A stretch of 64,000 nt of DNA from Cryptomeria japonica. Lineage: Eukaryota; Streptophyta; Pinopsida; Cupressales; Cupressaceae. Shown in pieces: positions 9,503-19,871 of the stretch. A program made the position numbers and the translations under genes. Position 1 is the stretch's first letter. Each line of letters starts with the position of its first letter. Below the pieces are notes generated by a model, which saw only the letters and a list, made by a program, of their open reading frames with translations, ran no database searches and was not told the DNA's origin. Where the stretch lies: NCBI RefSeq assembly GCF_030272615.1, contig NC_081410.1:227760915-227824914 (forward strand). Direction: 5' to 3'.

Positions 9503-10545
9503 CTTTGGTCATAAGCAAAATCAGTACATATTGTTTGAAAAGTCTTAACATGTGTTAGAGGATCACCCTTACCATTATAAAGCTCCAAATGCGGAATTTC
9601 AACATGTTTAGGGGGAATAGCTCGAACAATGTCATGAGAAAGTGGGCTCGCAACATCAAATGTGGGCACACTAAACTTAGATTGATTCATAGAGGCAATT
9701 TGTTGTTGTAAAGAAGAGACAGTTTGTGCAAGATTGTTAATGGTCGCTTCAGTCGAAGAGTTCATATTAGACGTGTTAGATTGTGATGGAGGTGTTATGT
9801 AATTGAAAGAAGGTAGAGAGTAAGGTGGTGGGACACTATGATAGTTAGTCATAGGAGATGATTGGAAAGGAGGAACACTACAAGGAGGAATGGAATGGTT
9901 AAATGAATTGCCCCCTTGCGTCATGTTCATTTGTGGTGATATAAGAGGAACACTCATTGAAGGAATGAATGAAGAAGTCGGATTGAATGAAGGAAGAGGG
10001 TTGATTGAACAAGAGGGATTGCCCCCATGACTAGCGATCATAGGAGGAATGTCTTGTATTGAAGTAGTCATTATGTTTGATGTAAAAGTAGGTATACTAG
10101 CAATAGAAGTCATCAAAGGAATAGAATGATTGTCTTGAGTAGGAGGTTGTGTATAACCCAAAGTTTCAGCACAACTCTTCATAGGCATCACATTTGAATC
10201 CACAATGTGTGCAATACCACGCAAAATATCAATTCCATTCTTATCACTTTGAAGCATACGTTTTAGACCCTCAATTAAAGGAAGAGCTTGACTATCAGGG
10301 TATTCTTGAGACATCCATTGTCGAAAATCGTCAAATTGGTTATCCAATTTTGAAAGTTGTTCTACAGAAACCTCATGGAGAGCTTCTTCATCATTAAGAG
10401 GATTAGAGGAATTACCCATGTCCTCGTTAAAAAGGCCATTCAAATTAGGTTCCATCTCCTCAGTAATTAAACCTTGGAAGGACTTAATTCTAAGGCTTCG
10501 TCTAACGGGAATAGTGTAAGTAGGACTTATTGTTGTAAAACTCAT
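9472..10545 (-). CDS. Gag, N-terminal frame of the LTR retrotransposon
   Basis: 357 codons from the first ATG after the leader (MSFTTISPTYTIPVRRSLRIK). A basic start is followed by an acidic stretch, a Pro/Ser/Thr-rich linker (about residues 150-270), a short coiled-coil-like LAQTVSSLQQQIASMNQ, then IPHLELYNGKGDPLTHVKTF, the usual entry into the retrotransposon gag (capsid) domain. Gag forms the cytoplasmic particle that packages RNA. The frame ends about 20 codons into the capsid domain. The domain continues in another frame at 9502 after an apparent 1-base loss with no slippery site, so this break looks like mutation (or a sequence error), not programmed shifting. Confidence 0.85.
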   Translation of the reverse strand: MSFTTISPTYTIPVRRSLRIKSFQGLITEEMEPNLNGLFNEDMGNSSNPLNDEEALHEVSVEQLSKLDNQFDDFRQWMSQEYPDSQALPLIEGLKRMLQSDKNGIDILRGIAHIVDSNVMPMKSCAETLGYTQPPTQDNHSIPLMTSIASIPTFTSNIMTTSIQDIPPMIASHGGNPSCSINPLPSFNPTSSFIPSMSVPLISPQMNMTQGGNSFNHSIPPCSVPPFQSSPMTNYHSVPPPYSLPSFNYITPPSQSNTSNMNSSTEATINNLAQTVSSLQQQIASMNQSKFSVPTFDVASPLSHDIVRAIPPKHVEIPHLELYNGKGDPLTHVKTFQTICTDFAYDQSCLQNCLLEH

Positions 10546-10598
10546 GCACTAAAGAAAGAGAGAAGATTTTGAATTTTAGAGGTAGCAAATTTCAGTAA

Positions 10599-10753
10599 AA
10601 TCAGCCAATCTTCTAGATTTAAGCTGTTAAATACAATCAGGACAATCTCCCGAAATTTCGGAAAAAATGTCTGGGACCGTGGCGCTCGGGGTGCACACGG
10701 TCCTCGCAACTTTTTTCAAAATTTGCAGGGATGAAATTTATGATGATTTTACA
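10599..10753 (-). repeat. Leader duplication, copy 2 (hairpin with perfect 8-bp stem)
   Basis: Matches 11221-11376 at roughly 75-80% by eye, running from TCAGCCAA to GATTTTA. It includes CCCGAAATTTCGG and the hairpin 10674-10703, whose arms GGACCGTG and CACGGTCC pair perfectly around a 14-nt loop. Confidence 0.8.
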
Positions 10754-11220
10754 GCTAACCTGAAAAAATTGAGTGATTTTACGATCTATAGATAAGCCAA
10801 ATTAAAGTTGCAATCTCAAAATTGAACCCTATCCAGATTGTCAAAAAATGCAAAATTTGAATTTTGAAAAAGAGAGGGAAACTGAAATTTTGAATTTTAT
10901 GATTTTAGAGGGAATACCAAAAGCAATGCAAGTTTTGAAATTTGAAAATTGACTCAATTTCACGCAAAATTCAATTTTGAAAGCGGAAATCAAAGTTGTT
11001 GTAATTAAGCACTTAATTTCAAAAGTCACAAATTGCAAAAATTTGAATAAAGCACTGAAATTTCGAATGAATGCCAACACACTTTTCAGAGTTAGGATAG
11101 TAAGGAACACAATTTTGATAGGAATTTCAATTTCAACAATTTTTGAATGATTAGAAACCTTTATCCAAGCAATCACTAGACCAACTTTGACTGTAATTTT
11201 GAAAGTGTTAGAATTGATGA

Positions 11221-11376
11221 AATCAGCCAAAATTCTGGATTTTAGCAGAAAAATACAGTAAGATCTAGCTCCCGAAATTTCGGAAAAAATGTCAGGGACG
11301 ATGGCGCTCGGAGTGCACACGGTCCTCACAACTTTTTTCCAAATTTTCAGGGATGAAAGATATTATGATTTTATTG
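11221..11376 (-). repeat. Leader duplication, copy 1
   Basis: Partner of 10599-10753. The hairpin at 11296-11325 keeps the outer GGAC/GTCC pairs and the GTGCAC motif but has one mismatch and one G-U pair in element-sense RNA. Confidence 0.8.
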
Positions 11377-11708
11377 CGGAATCCAAAGTTACAGTTGATT
11401 TGGAGATGTTTTGATTAGTGAAATTGTCGGACAAAGGTTGAATCAAGAGGGTCTCAAAAATTAGGGTTTTGACACTTAACCACTTAATTTTCAAAATTAA
11501 AGCACAAATATGAATTGATAATTTGTAATAGAAGGGCAGATCTGAAACAAGCATTAACAATTAAACATTTCACAAGCTCAATTACTAAAAAAGAAAATTT
11601 AGGGTTTTTATGCAATTAACCTCTAAAATTTTGCAAAAGATCAAACATGGAAATATAATTAGGAAAGCAAAATTTTCAGATCTAACCATGAATAATCAAA
11701 ATGAGGAT

Positions 11709-11727
11709 GTTCACGTCGGGTTCACCA
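11709..11727 (-). other. Primer-binding site next to the 5' LTR
   Basis: Minus strand reads TGGTGAACCCGACGTGAAC starting three bases inside the 5' LTR end. TGG at the start pairs with the CCA tail of a tRNA, as expected for a minus-strand primer site. I could not match it to a specific tRNA from memory; it is not the common initiator-Met site TGGTATCAGAGC. Confidence 0.75.
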
Positions 11728-12582
11728 AAATGTAAAGCGGAAAAATCGAACCCTAGTTGTTCTCCCCTCCCCAACTCCAAGGAGAGAGAAGGGAGATTCA
11801 CTAGGGTTGATGGTTTTCACTTAGGGGAGACTTTACATTCAAAAGAGGGGTTGAAACCCACAAGATCCAATCCCACGCAATGCAAGATTGGATTCTATAT
11901 GAGTTTCAAGGGTTAAGACAGCAAGGCTACCCTCTTTTGTAAAGAATGTAGATAGAATGATTAAGCTAGGAATACATAGAAAGTGAGAAAGATTCGCTTA
12001 TAAACTGAGATAGGGATATAGGATGAAGCTGCGGACCTGGAATTAGCAGTAAAATGTCGAGACGGCGCTGTCCTGCAAATTTGAGCAAAAGTTGACGAGA
12101 CGATGGCGCCCGGCGTGCACACGGTCCTCCGAAAAATCCGCGAAACGAAGGGGGATCTGTTCGTCTCTGCACAAGGATTCCAGATCTTCAATTTCAGCTG
12201 CGTACCTGCAACCTACACACAGAAAAGCGAAGACGATTGGGGGGTTAGGGATTAGGAGTTTGCCCTTAGGTCAAACCCCGGTTTTGGAATTAACCAAGAA
12301 ATGAGAAATGCTGTAAATGTAATGTAAAACAAGTACTAATACCTTGTTGTAAGGATGTTTGTATCCTTATATGCGAAGGTATAGATGTTGTTGTTTGTTG
12401 TATGTTGTATGTTGTAGCATGTGATCTCCTCTTCAATGGTTGAATCCTTGTCTTGAATGCAACACTTAGCCTTGAATGGAGACTTAGAATGATCAATTGC
12501 TTGAAGGAATGTTTGAATGCTTGAATGTTTGAGTATCGTTTCCACCTTTTTCGCCTCTTCCCAAAATGAGAGAGGAAAAGTA

Positions 12583-12591
12583 GTTTATATA
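12583..12591 (-). promoter_or_regulatory. TATA-like box of the 5' LTR promoter
   Basis: Minus strand reads GTATATAAACTAC around 12580-12592, about 355 bp into the LTR, a usual place for the U3 promoter. The same sequence is kept in the 3' LTR at 6031-6040. The start site is not known. Confidence 0.6.
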
Positions 12592-12713
12592 CTTGTCAAT
12601 TAGGGTTGATAGACTGATTTTCCCGACCTTGGGCCGACCAGGAAATGCTATTTTCCAAATTGCAAACATAAAGACCCGAAGCCCCATAGGAGACCGGGCC
12701 CAAAATAGGGCCA

Positions 12714-12773
12714 GGGACTAGGGCGCTGGGCGCCGTGGTCCTGGGGGACCAGGGCGCTGGGCGCCATGGTCCC
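12714..12773 (-). repeat. Two tandem GC-rich hairpins in the U3 of the 5' LTR
   Basis: The second unit (12745-12773) has arms GGGACCA and TGGTCCC, then one mismatched pair, then GGCGC/GCGCC around a 3-nt loop. The first unit (12714-12742) is a slightly diverged copy. The other LTR has a single unit at 6162-6190. Confidence 0.85.
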
Positions 12774-12943
12774 ACCTCCAAGGACAGCAGGGTGCAAGGA
12801 GGATCAGGCCAGGGTGCTAAAAAATGCAGTTTTTGATGTCATGAACAAGTTTCGGGGTCTCCATTCAGGTTTCGTGTTGCATCACCATCGTGAAGACCCA
12901 AATGTGGTCGAAATTGCAAGTGTCGCAATTTTAGGACGCTACA

Positions 12944-12948
12944 CATGC
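12944..12948. repeat. Target-site duplication CATGC, right copy
   Basis: Identical to 5151-5155. Both copies being unmutated agrees with a fairly recent insertion. Confidence 0.95.
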
Positions 12949-13552
12949 ATACAAAGCTGCTATTGACATGGAATCTCAGGGACTTAATATTAATAAACCG
13001 AAACACAAAAGCTTGCCTAAAGATGGTGATGGGTCTCTCATCAATAGCTAACGTCTCATCACACTGCTTAGTGTATCTTACAAGATTCTTACAAAATTTA
13101 TTGCATTAAGGCTTGTGGATATCCTCCCTAAATTCATTAGCAACACCCAACTAGATCCATTAAAGGAAGGTACATCCTTGAGAATCTCCTAACAAGCTGG
13201 GAGACCACGAATTAAGATACAATATCTAATCAAAATGTAGTTGTGTTTTTATTAGACTTTGAGAAGGCCTGTGATAGGGCAGAATGGTCTTTTCTACTCA
13301 TGACCCATGAAGCTTTTGGTTTCCCTGCTAGTTTTTCTCACTTGGTTAAGACCTTAATGAAGGATGAAGTTACTTAGAATGATATTAATGGCCCTTTATA
13401 AAATCTTTTGATCTAGAAAGATCTATTTGGAAAGGGTGCCCACTTGCCCCTACATTGTTTGTCATTGCATATGATGCTATATTTGACCTAATAATGGAAT
13501 CTTCATTGTCCCCTAAGGTTAAAGGCATCGCCCTCCCTAATAAGGAAGATCT
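12949..13552 (+). pseudogene. LINE 1 ORF2 remnant: reverse transcriptase, right of the LTR insertion
   Basis: Continues the RT directly after the right-hand target duplication: LNINKPKHKSLPKDGDGSLIN matches NINKGTVKMIPKDGDRALIK of LINE 2, followed by LLSVSYKILTKFIALRL, VVFLLDFEKACDRAEWSF (motif A region) and GCPLAPTLFVIAYDAI (motif B). Motif A keeps its Asp. The YADD-type motif C would follow at about 13560 but is disrupted by a small insertion and decay; only a weak ENETTLFI-like remnant is seen near 13650. Several stops are present. Not functional. Confidence 0.8.
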
Positions 13553-13627
13553 ATTAAAATAGATCTATTGACATGGAAGAGGGAAACTATCCAAATTGAA
13601 AAAAAAAAAAATTATTTATTAAAATAG
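13553..13627 (+). mobile_element. Possible tiny retroposed fragment (53 bp, A-tailed) in LINE 1
   Basis: TATTAAAATAG occurs at 13553-13563 and again at 13617-13627. Between them lies a 53-bp segment ending in a run of about 12 A and TTAT. Direct repeat plus A-tail is the signature of a 5'-truncated retroposon. The source is unknown. The left repeat plus insert start also forms a 20-bp palindrome (AGATCTATT, AA, AATAGATCT), so chance or a local rearrangement is possible. Confidence 0.4.
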
Positions 13628-14452
13628 TCGTTAACCACATAGCATGAGAAAATGAGACTACCCTATTTATCTACAAAACATGTGAATTTCCCCCTTAAAA
13701 TAATGATTTTAAATGGACTTGTACCATATAGAGTTTTTATATTTCAAATGCCCTTTTTTGTGTTTTATTTATATAATTCTAGAAAAACAATTAAACATGC
13801 TACACAAGTTGAGTTTGAATAAATAATAAATGGTCCTCGCCATTTTATAGGCATAACTATATATAAACCATCTCTATGTCATTGAAAAACAATCCCTATC
13901 ACCTTTAGAAAAATGTTTGATGTTTGTATCTCATATGTAGAATCATTTTCCATTGGTTGAGATCATGAAAGGATGGAGAATTATTGTCACAAGTTTCTAG
14001 ACCAATCTCATATACTTAGGGCTTATTCGATTTTGAAAACAAAATTTAAAAAAATTCAAATATAACACAATTTCACTATAAATTAGAACTTATTTAATGC
14101 TCCAATACCACTATTTACCAAGGACTAAGAGTTCCAAAATAACAAAACATGCTAAAAATTTATTCAAATTGTATGTGGCAATGAATATGATTCAAAAGTG
14201 GGTAAGACACCATGTTATAATTGTATATTGTAAGATTATATTATACAAGTTTTGTAAGAGAATGTAATTGGTTGGACGTGTCAAGATATTTCTATTTATT
14301 ATTATATTGTCATAAAATTATGAAATGGTCAAAATACACTAATATAAAAGGGTGGAGTATAAAGAGACTTCTTGGTAAATAGAGATATACAATCATTTAT
14401 CTTAACCCAACTCATTTCTTTATTATGTTAGTTTTTTAAAGTATTGTAGAAT

Positions 14453-14556
14453 AGCTACACAGAACATGGTTGATATTGCTAGTGATGTGAAACATACAAA
14501 GAGATGAGTTATTATGTACTAGCTAAAAAGAACATGGTCGATATTGCTAGTGATGT
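14453..14556. repeat. Direct duplication, 36-bp copies 68 bp apart
   Basis: AGCTA-(4)-AGAACATGGT-GATATTGCTAGTGATGT occurs at 14453-14488 and 14521-14556 with few differences. No flanking element ends seen. Confidence 0.75.
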
Positions 14557-16089
14557 AGAGAGAGGAGTTAAAACATCATCAAATGTCCACATGCTTTATA
14601 GAACATTTCCTAAAATATGTCCTAAATTTGGCTTGTATGAAGATGACAAGTGATGCAAAGTAAAATCAATTGCATGATGATTCAACCAAATTTCAATATC
14701 TTTCTAGACTAGAGGTGGTATATAATTCTCTTCTCTTATCACTCAACTAGTATATACTCTCAATAATGAATTCCTTCTCCTTAGTAAATTAAGTTCATTG
14801 GAAAAGAATCACTAATGTTCCCTTAAAACTCATTAGAAATTACTTACAATAGGTGCATACCTTATTGTAGACCACCTATAACTCTTTCTCCCTCTCCTTG
14901 GGGATATGGAATGTGATGATTTTACACCTTACAATCTATACCTTTCCCTTGTTTTTCACAAATGCTACTCATGGCAATTCCCCGTATAAAACTTATTTCT
15001 TATTTCCATATATTCACTCCTATGCACATGAGATCCCATCTGCATTGGGCTTAATCATGGAAACCATTTATCTACCATATTCGTTGGTAGTGGTCTAAGT
15101 CATTTTTTCCTTAAGTTTTCAGCATCTATTTTTTCTTTAAGTGTCATATTCCTCATATTTGTGGTTAGGTGAAGCATGTTTCTCTTTATCGCCATCTTTT
15201 TGTGCTCCATCCCTTGGGTGTCATAACTTTTACATTCATGGTGATGTCTAGCATATGTCCCATTGAAATCCATAATGGTTTTTATAATCGCCAAACTCAC
15301 TTTCTATAATCTAGGTTATCATTTTCAAAATTATCAGGAGTATGATTCCCTTTCTCTAGGATTTCACTAATGAGAGTTTTTTAACACCTCTTCATTAGAT
15401 ATCCTATCAAATTTCACAACTTCATATTGATTTTGTCCTTGTGACCCCATTAAAAAGCTTCTCATGAAATTCTTAGGTAAATTCAACCAAGGCCTGTTTC
15501 CTCTTCTTATACTTGTGTCTAGTTCACATGTTGAGGTAGTCACCATTTCTAATTTGTTTTTAAATACACCTTTGTGGTCATAGGAAATTCACTCTAATAA
15601 AGCGGTATCTATAATCCATGATTCTACTAGGGTTAATCCTATTTTATAGGAAAAGTTGTATACCTTCTATTGAGTTTTGGTATAAATAAAAATATACGAT
15701 CAAGTTAAATCCAGCATATTCCTCTTTCTCTTTACTAATTGCTTATTTTCTTTAATTGTAAAAAACTAAGTGACCAATATATATTTCTATATATCTTTTA
15801 AAATATTAAAAAAATAAATGAATTAGACTACAAAGATAAACAAAGAATTATAGAAAAAACTTACAAGACATTTTCATAGTAATCCAGCATTATTTCTCTC
15901 CATTGTGGCAAAAGTTCTGATCTCGTAAAAGATAGCAACATTAGAAAGTGCTCGAATATAATCAAACACATACTAGACTCATAATTTAAAAAAATATTAA
16001 ATGTAAATATGATAAAAAAATAAAGAAAAAGAAACTAGTAAAAACTAAAGTGAGCATAGAAAAATATTAAAATAAATAAATGCCACCAA

Positions 16090-16700
16090 AACTATGTTGT
16101 CTCTTTTGAATATTTAGAATAATAGAAATAAGGTATGAACCATTCACTAAGTTTCTAAAGATGAATTCACTTTTAAATTTTTCTACATGAACTTACCAAA
16201 ATTTGTAGTTTACTACATAATATGACAAAGCCATGTTTGAAATAATCAAAATTCTAGTCTTATTTTAAAACATTATATCTCCAACTATATTTTTGAATTA
16301 AAATTAGAGTCTAAAAACATTATCATAGATCATGATGCATGACCAAAAGAAAATAAAATTTAAAAGATTGCTTTATGCTTTAAAAAATAAACACCTTCAT
16401 TGTTATAAAAATTTCATATAAAATTATGTTGTCTCTTTTGAATTCACCCTTTCATTTTTCTACATGCAACTTACCATCTCAAATTTATAATGTTCCTTTA
16501 CCACATAATACGATGAAGTCACGTTTTAAATAAACAAAATTCCAACATTAGATCTTAAAATATCATATCATATTTTTGAATTAAAATTACAGTCTAAAAG
16601 CATTATCATAAATCATGATGCATGACAAAAGAAAATTAAATTTAAAAAATCATTTTATACTTAAAAAATAAACACCTTCATTGTTATAAAAATTTCATTT
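16090..16700. repeat. Two-copy tandem repeat, unit about 334 bp
   Basis: The segment starting at 16090 (ACTATGTTGTCTCTTTTGAA) recurs at about 16424. Shared later blocks include ATTATCATAGATCATGATGC (about 16318) and ATTATCATAAATCATGATGC (about 16602), and AAACACCTTCATTGTTATAA in both copies. Diverged by indels. Confidence 0.8.
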
Positions 16701-17599
16701 AAAAATAAATTAAAGAAAACATCCACCAACTTGGCTTTAAAGTACATAAAATTTTACATCTTCTAAACCTAAGTTAATTAAGATTATATTACTACTTCAA
16801 TCATCACCCCATTTTATTTATTACTCCACTTTTCAAGCAAATAAAGATAGTGTATTATCTTCCTTTGTTCCTCGAGTTTGCTTCACTATTCGAGTCATAT
16901 AGGACTCCTCACCTAGAATTTAGAGTCTAATAAACTCTTCAAGAAAGTACTCTATATTGATTGCATGTTACTAAATTGGAGATTTTGATGTTATTTGTTT
17001 GTAATAAATTGAAGTCTCAATTTTTCATCAACAAAATTTCACGTAGTGCATATGTTCTGAAGATTATCAATTTTGCATGCCACATGAAAAGCGTCAAGAC
17101 GTTTAGTTTATGTGTATCTCTTGGTTTCTAGTCTCATCACACCCAATTGTGTGGAATATCTTTGACATAAATCATGTGTTGTGTCGATAATTATTTATGC
17201 ATCTAATAATGCAATTGATCACTCAAAAATATGTTGTAGGCTAATCAATAACCCTTCTTTACAAACTAGTTTATGTATGACAAAGTTAATAAGACAAAAT
17301 ATGTAGAGTTCAATAATATAATGCATTTCATTTGTTTTTAATATTAAAAGCAGTAAAACAAGGTTGCTGACATTTTACACTAATAGCCCATCGGTAGCAT
17401 AAACATTAACAACACATGAATTAAAAACATCTTTTAACAACAAATATCAAAAATCATACAGAGTCTTAACAAGATAGTAAAACAATATAAAAATCTTAAC
17501 AACATAAACCAAAATGCCTAGAAAAATAAAACAAGCCAACTAGTGGCTATTTGAGCATATGGCTCCAATCATCAGTAAAGAACTTGAAAAATTCCTTGT

Positions 17600-19860
17600 A
17601 ATTCCCTTTATTGTAAGCATTGTTGCCCAGGAATTTTTTCTACATTAGGCACAAGGAAGTGGCAAAGTTGTGCATCACCCTCATAATAAACTTAAAGACA
17701 CTAATCAACTTCTACTCTATCTCTAATACCTTCTTGATCAGGGCTTCCAATTCCTCATTTGTGGTTGTACAATTGACACAATTGTGCTCGCTCTCCCCCT
17801 GCCAGTTGTCATCCTCTTCCAGCATTGCATCTTGGGTTAGGTCCAAGGGTTCATTCTGTTTAGAGTTGTCACTAGATGGTTTGTCTGAAGTTTTCAACTT
17901 CCACAAGTTGTTGTCCACTTCATCTTCTTCACTAGTTGTATCCTCATTGTTAGTTGCTTCCTCCTCCGATTCTTCCTCATAATCAACCAATTTTTTGGAT
18001 CCAATTATGTTCACTATTTAGTCGGCCAACCTATACGAGCGTCTATGAGAGCTTATGCGCTTACCATCTTCTTCTACACCCTCCTCCTCATCACTAACCA
18101 CTTCCTTAACTATAATTTTGTGTTTTTTGCAAGGGAAGAGGGTCTCTAGCATTTCCTTTTCTTCTCTATGTCAAAGGTAGAAGTTGGCAATTTATCTTTG
18201 GCCACCAAGCCAATTGTGGGGGTAGTTGGGGAGCTAGGCTGAGACAGGGATTTTGCATCAAAAGAAATTTGCAGGCGTTTCTTTTTGCTAGTCCCCGCGG
18301 AGTCAAGAATTGTAGCTGCGAGCAGCGAGTCAAAGCACAAGGATTAAGGGGATTCATAAACCAAAAGATGTCTAGGCAGGCACAAGTCTAGGTGGAAGTG
18401 GTACTAGAAAAAAATTAGGACTTGGTAGAGGGGAATAGGTTTCCTACCTTGATTTTTGGCTGTCCAAAGCATGGTGAACCAAAATTTTGGGAGAGGTTGG
18501 CAGAAAAATTGGAAGCAAAAGCAGGTCATGGTTTCGAAAATGGTTAAGCAAAGGAAAATGGTATTAATAATAAATTTTGAATCTTCCTTCTAAGGTAAAA
18601 AAATTCATTAGCATTAGACAAACCTTGCTCCAAGCGTTTGACAATTTGGCATGAGCAAAACCACCATGAAGCTTGGTCAATTCCTCGTCCTCTTCAAAGA
18701 ATTGGGCTAGGCTTTCATTGTTCGTAACCCTGCTCCGCTTCTTCCATTTTCTCCCCCTCGTGGAGAGATCTGTCGCTTTCCTAATACCTCCTCACTAATT
18801 TCAAACAAAACTCCCCCAACAATAACCCTCCTATCTACTAAAGACTTATCAAGCTAATTAGATAGAACTTCATCATAGCCATTTATATATTCGATAAACG
18901 AAGCCACCCCTCCTCTACAAATACATGCCAAATAGTGTTATTCACTTTCAACTCTACGTGAGTGTTGGATTTAATCCAAACCCTTCCCCACCCATGGAAG
19001 TTGTCACAATAACACAAAGAACCAAAAACTTAGCTCGTTTTTTTCCCATATAGTCTACAATTAGCCGATAAAACAAATTTAATAGGCTTAAAAATAAAGG
19101 CCTTAGTTAAAAGTCTACCAATGGTGATGTAATGATTAAACGATGCCCACCATAAACCCCAAACGTGCCAAACCTTTCCTTCCAAAACAACAAAGAGATT
19201 ACGATGGGATTTTCTATCATGGGGAATAATAATATTTAAGGCAACCATTAACAAGCATTATATTTTCTCCTAATAGTCATTTCAATAGCCTAGCAACATG
19301 CTAAATGATGATATCTTGAATTCATTGAGTTGTCCTCTAGGGTGGCAATGTGAGCAACCCATGCACGGATCGGCCACCTCGGCATCATAACCCCTGTCGC
19401 TATAAAGGTGACCCAAACTATCTATCCAACTTGGCATGTTGTATCGTCCCCTAGGTTTCCCCATTATCTCGATAGACATCATCCACTTGATAGTTAGCTC
19501 CTTGCATTCTTGGTGATTCCCTTTCTTCCAAGTGGGCAAAAAGAACAGCGTCCACATCAACCCAAAAGTTTCCACCCCCTAGTAGTCCTACTTGCTGCCA
19601 TGAGGGACCCACTCTTTATTCTGCATGGCCCTACAACACACCTTGTTACTAGTCAACGTCAAGTTGCTTAACCACCTCGGCTCCACATCCCTCATCTGAC
19701 CACCAATCCTATTAGGAACCCCACTATCACGTCTAGCGTTTAAGAAATTTAAATCTCTTTCCCACCCAAATAATTTAAATTTTTTGTCTTTACTTCCCAT
19801 CCTCTAAGCTAGAGAGGCGATCATAGAATGACACCTGGAATCCAAACTTTTCATTTTTTC
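17600..19860 (-). pseudogene. LINE 3 ORF3 remnant
   Basis: The clearest part is the C-terminus at 18014-17600: an acidic run (YEEESEEEATNNEDTTSEEDEVD), then VFKFIMRVMHNFATSLCLM and YKEFFKFFTDDWSHML. This matches the ends of the LINE 6 protein (ALNVMRCSATTLCLLQ, YRALFKFLTKEWARKL) and the LINE 7 protein (HLQVLHSLMLTLSLLRE, ARDLYNFLSNEWNRAI). The part nearer RNase H (19860-18400) is heavily decayed, and no clear homology is claimed there. Function unknown. Confidence 0.6.
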
Positions 19861-19871
19861 ATCATTCAATC

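Larger units (their letters stand above)
10546..11708 (-). other. Long leader of the LTR retrotransposon with an internal duplication
   Basis: About 1.16 kb between the PBS and the first gag ATG (10545). No coding frame resembles a known family. It contains two diverged copies of a segment of about 155 bp (11221-11376 and 10599-10753), each with a hairpin motif also found in the LTRs. A leader this long is the expected place for packaging and dimerisation signals of a non-autonomous element (inference). Confidence 0.7.
5156..12943 (-). mobile_element. Complete LTR retrotransposon (Ty3/gypsy-like), Gag-protease only
   Basis: A 7,788-bp element on the minus strand: 5' LTR 11731-12943, PBS 11709-11727, long leader (about 10546-11708), gag (10545-8741), protease-containing frame (8774-7104, one stop), 3' non-coding region, PPT (6361-6375), 3' LTR 5156-6360. 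LTRs begin TG and end CA, and a perfect 5-bp target duplication flanks them. I find no reverse transcriptase, RNase H or integrase anywhere between the LTRs, and no large gap where they could be hidden, so this is a non-autonomous element of the type called TR-GAG (terminal repeats plus GAG). About 18 base differences, mostly transitions, were counted by eye over about 1.19 kb of aligned LTR, plus three repeat-copy indels. Its enzymes must come from another element. Confidence 0.92.
11731..12943 (-). repeat. 5' LTR (1,213 bp) of the minus-strand LTR retrotransposon
   Basis: Plus-strand ends are TGTAAAGCGG and GGACGCTACA. In element sense it starts TGTAGCGTCC and ends CCGCTTTACA. It contains a TATA-like box at 12583-12591, a (TGTTGTA)n-type repeat near 12395-12415, a short TTGAATG repeat near 12510-12530, two tandem GC-rich hairpins at 12714-12773 and one GTGCAC hairpin at about 12097-12127. 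It is 8 bp longer overall than the other LTR because of repeat-copy differences. Confidence 0.95.
1586..13700 (+). mobile_element. LINE 1: degraded L1-type non-LTR retrotransposon, interrupted by an LTR element
   Basis: The order is ORF1 (1586 to about 3550), endonuclease (about 3690-4400), linker and RT N-terminus (to 5155), then the 7.8 kb LTR element 5156-12943, then RT fingers/palm (12949-13552) and a faint continuation to about 13700. It is the same family as LINE 2: the endonuclease keeps FNMVE, and the RT keeps VSYKIL-K-IALRL, LLDFEKA-DRAEW and GCPLAP-LFVIAYDA. Dozens of stops and indels make it the oldest LINE here by eye. The 3' part (thumb, zf-RVT) is missing. No target duplication was found, and both outer boundaries are approximate. 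Confidence 0.85.
13700..17335. other. AT-rich intergenic region
   Basis: No gene or RNA recognised. Contains two short direct duplications described separately (14453-14556 and 16090-16700). Otherwise low-complexity AT-rich sequence with frequent stops in all frames. Confidence 0.7.

Noticed and set aside
10841-11329. A 162-codon minus-strand frame in the leader of the LTR retrotransposon
   Set aside because: Low-complexity Phe/Lys/Ile-rich translation of AT-rich leader, no domain, no homolog in the duplicated leader copy.
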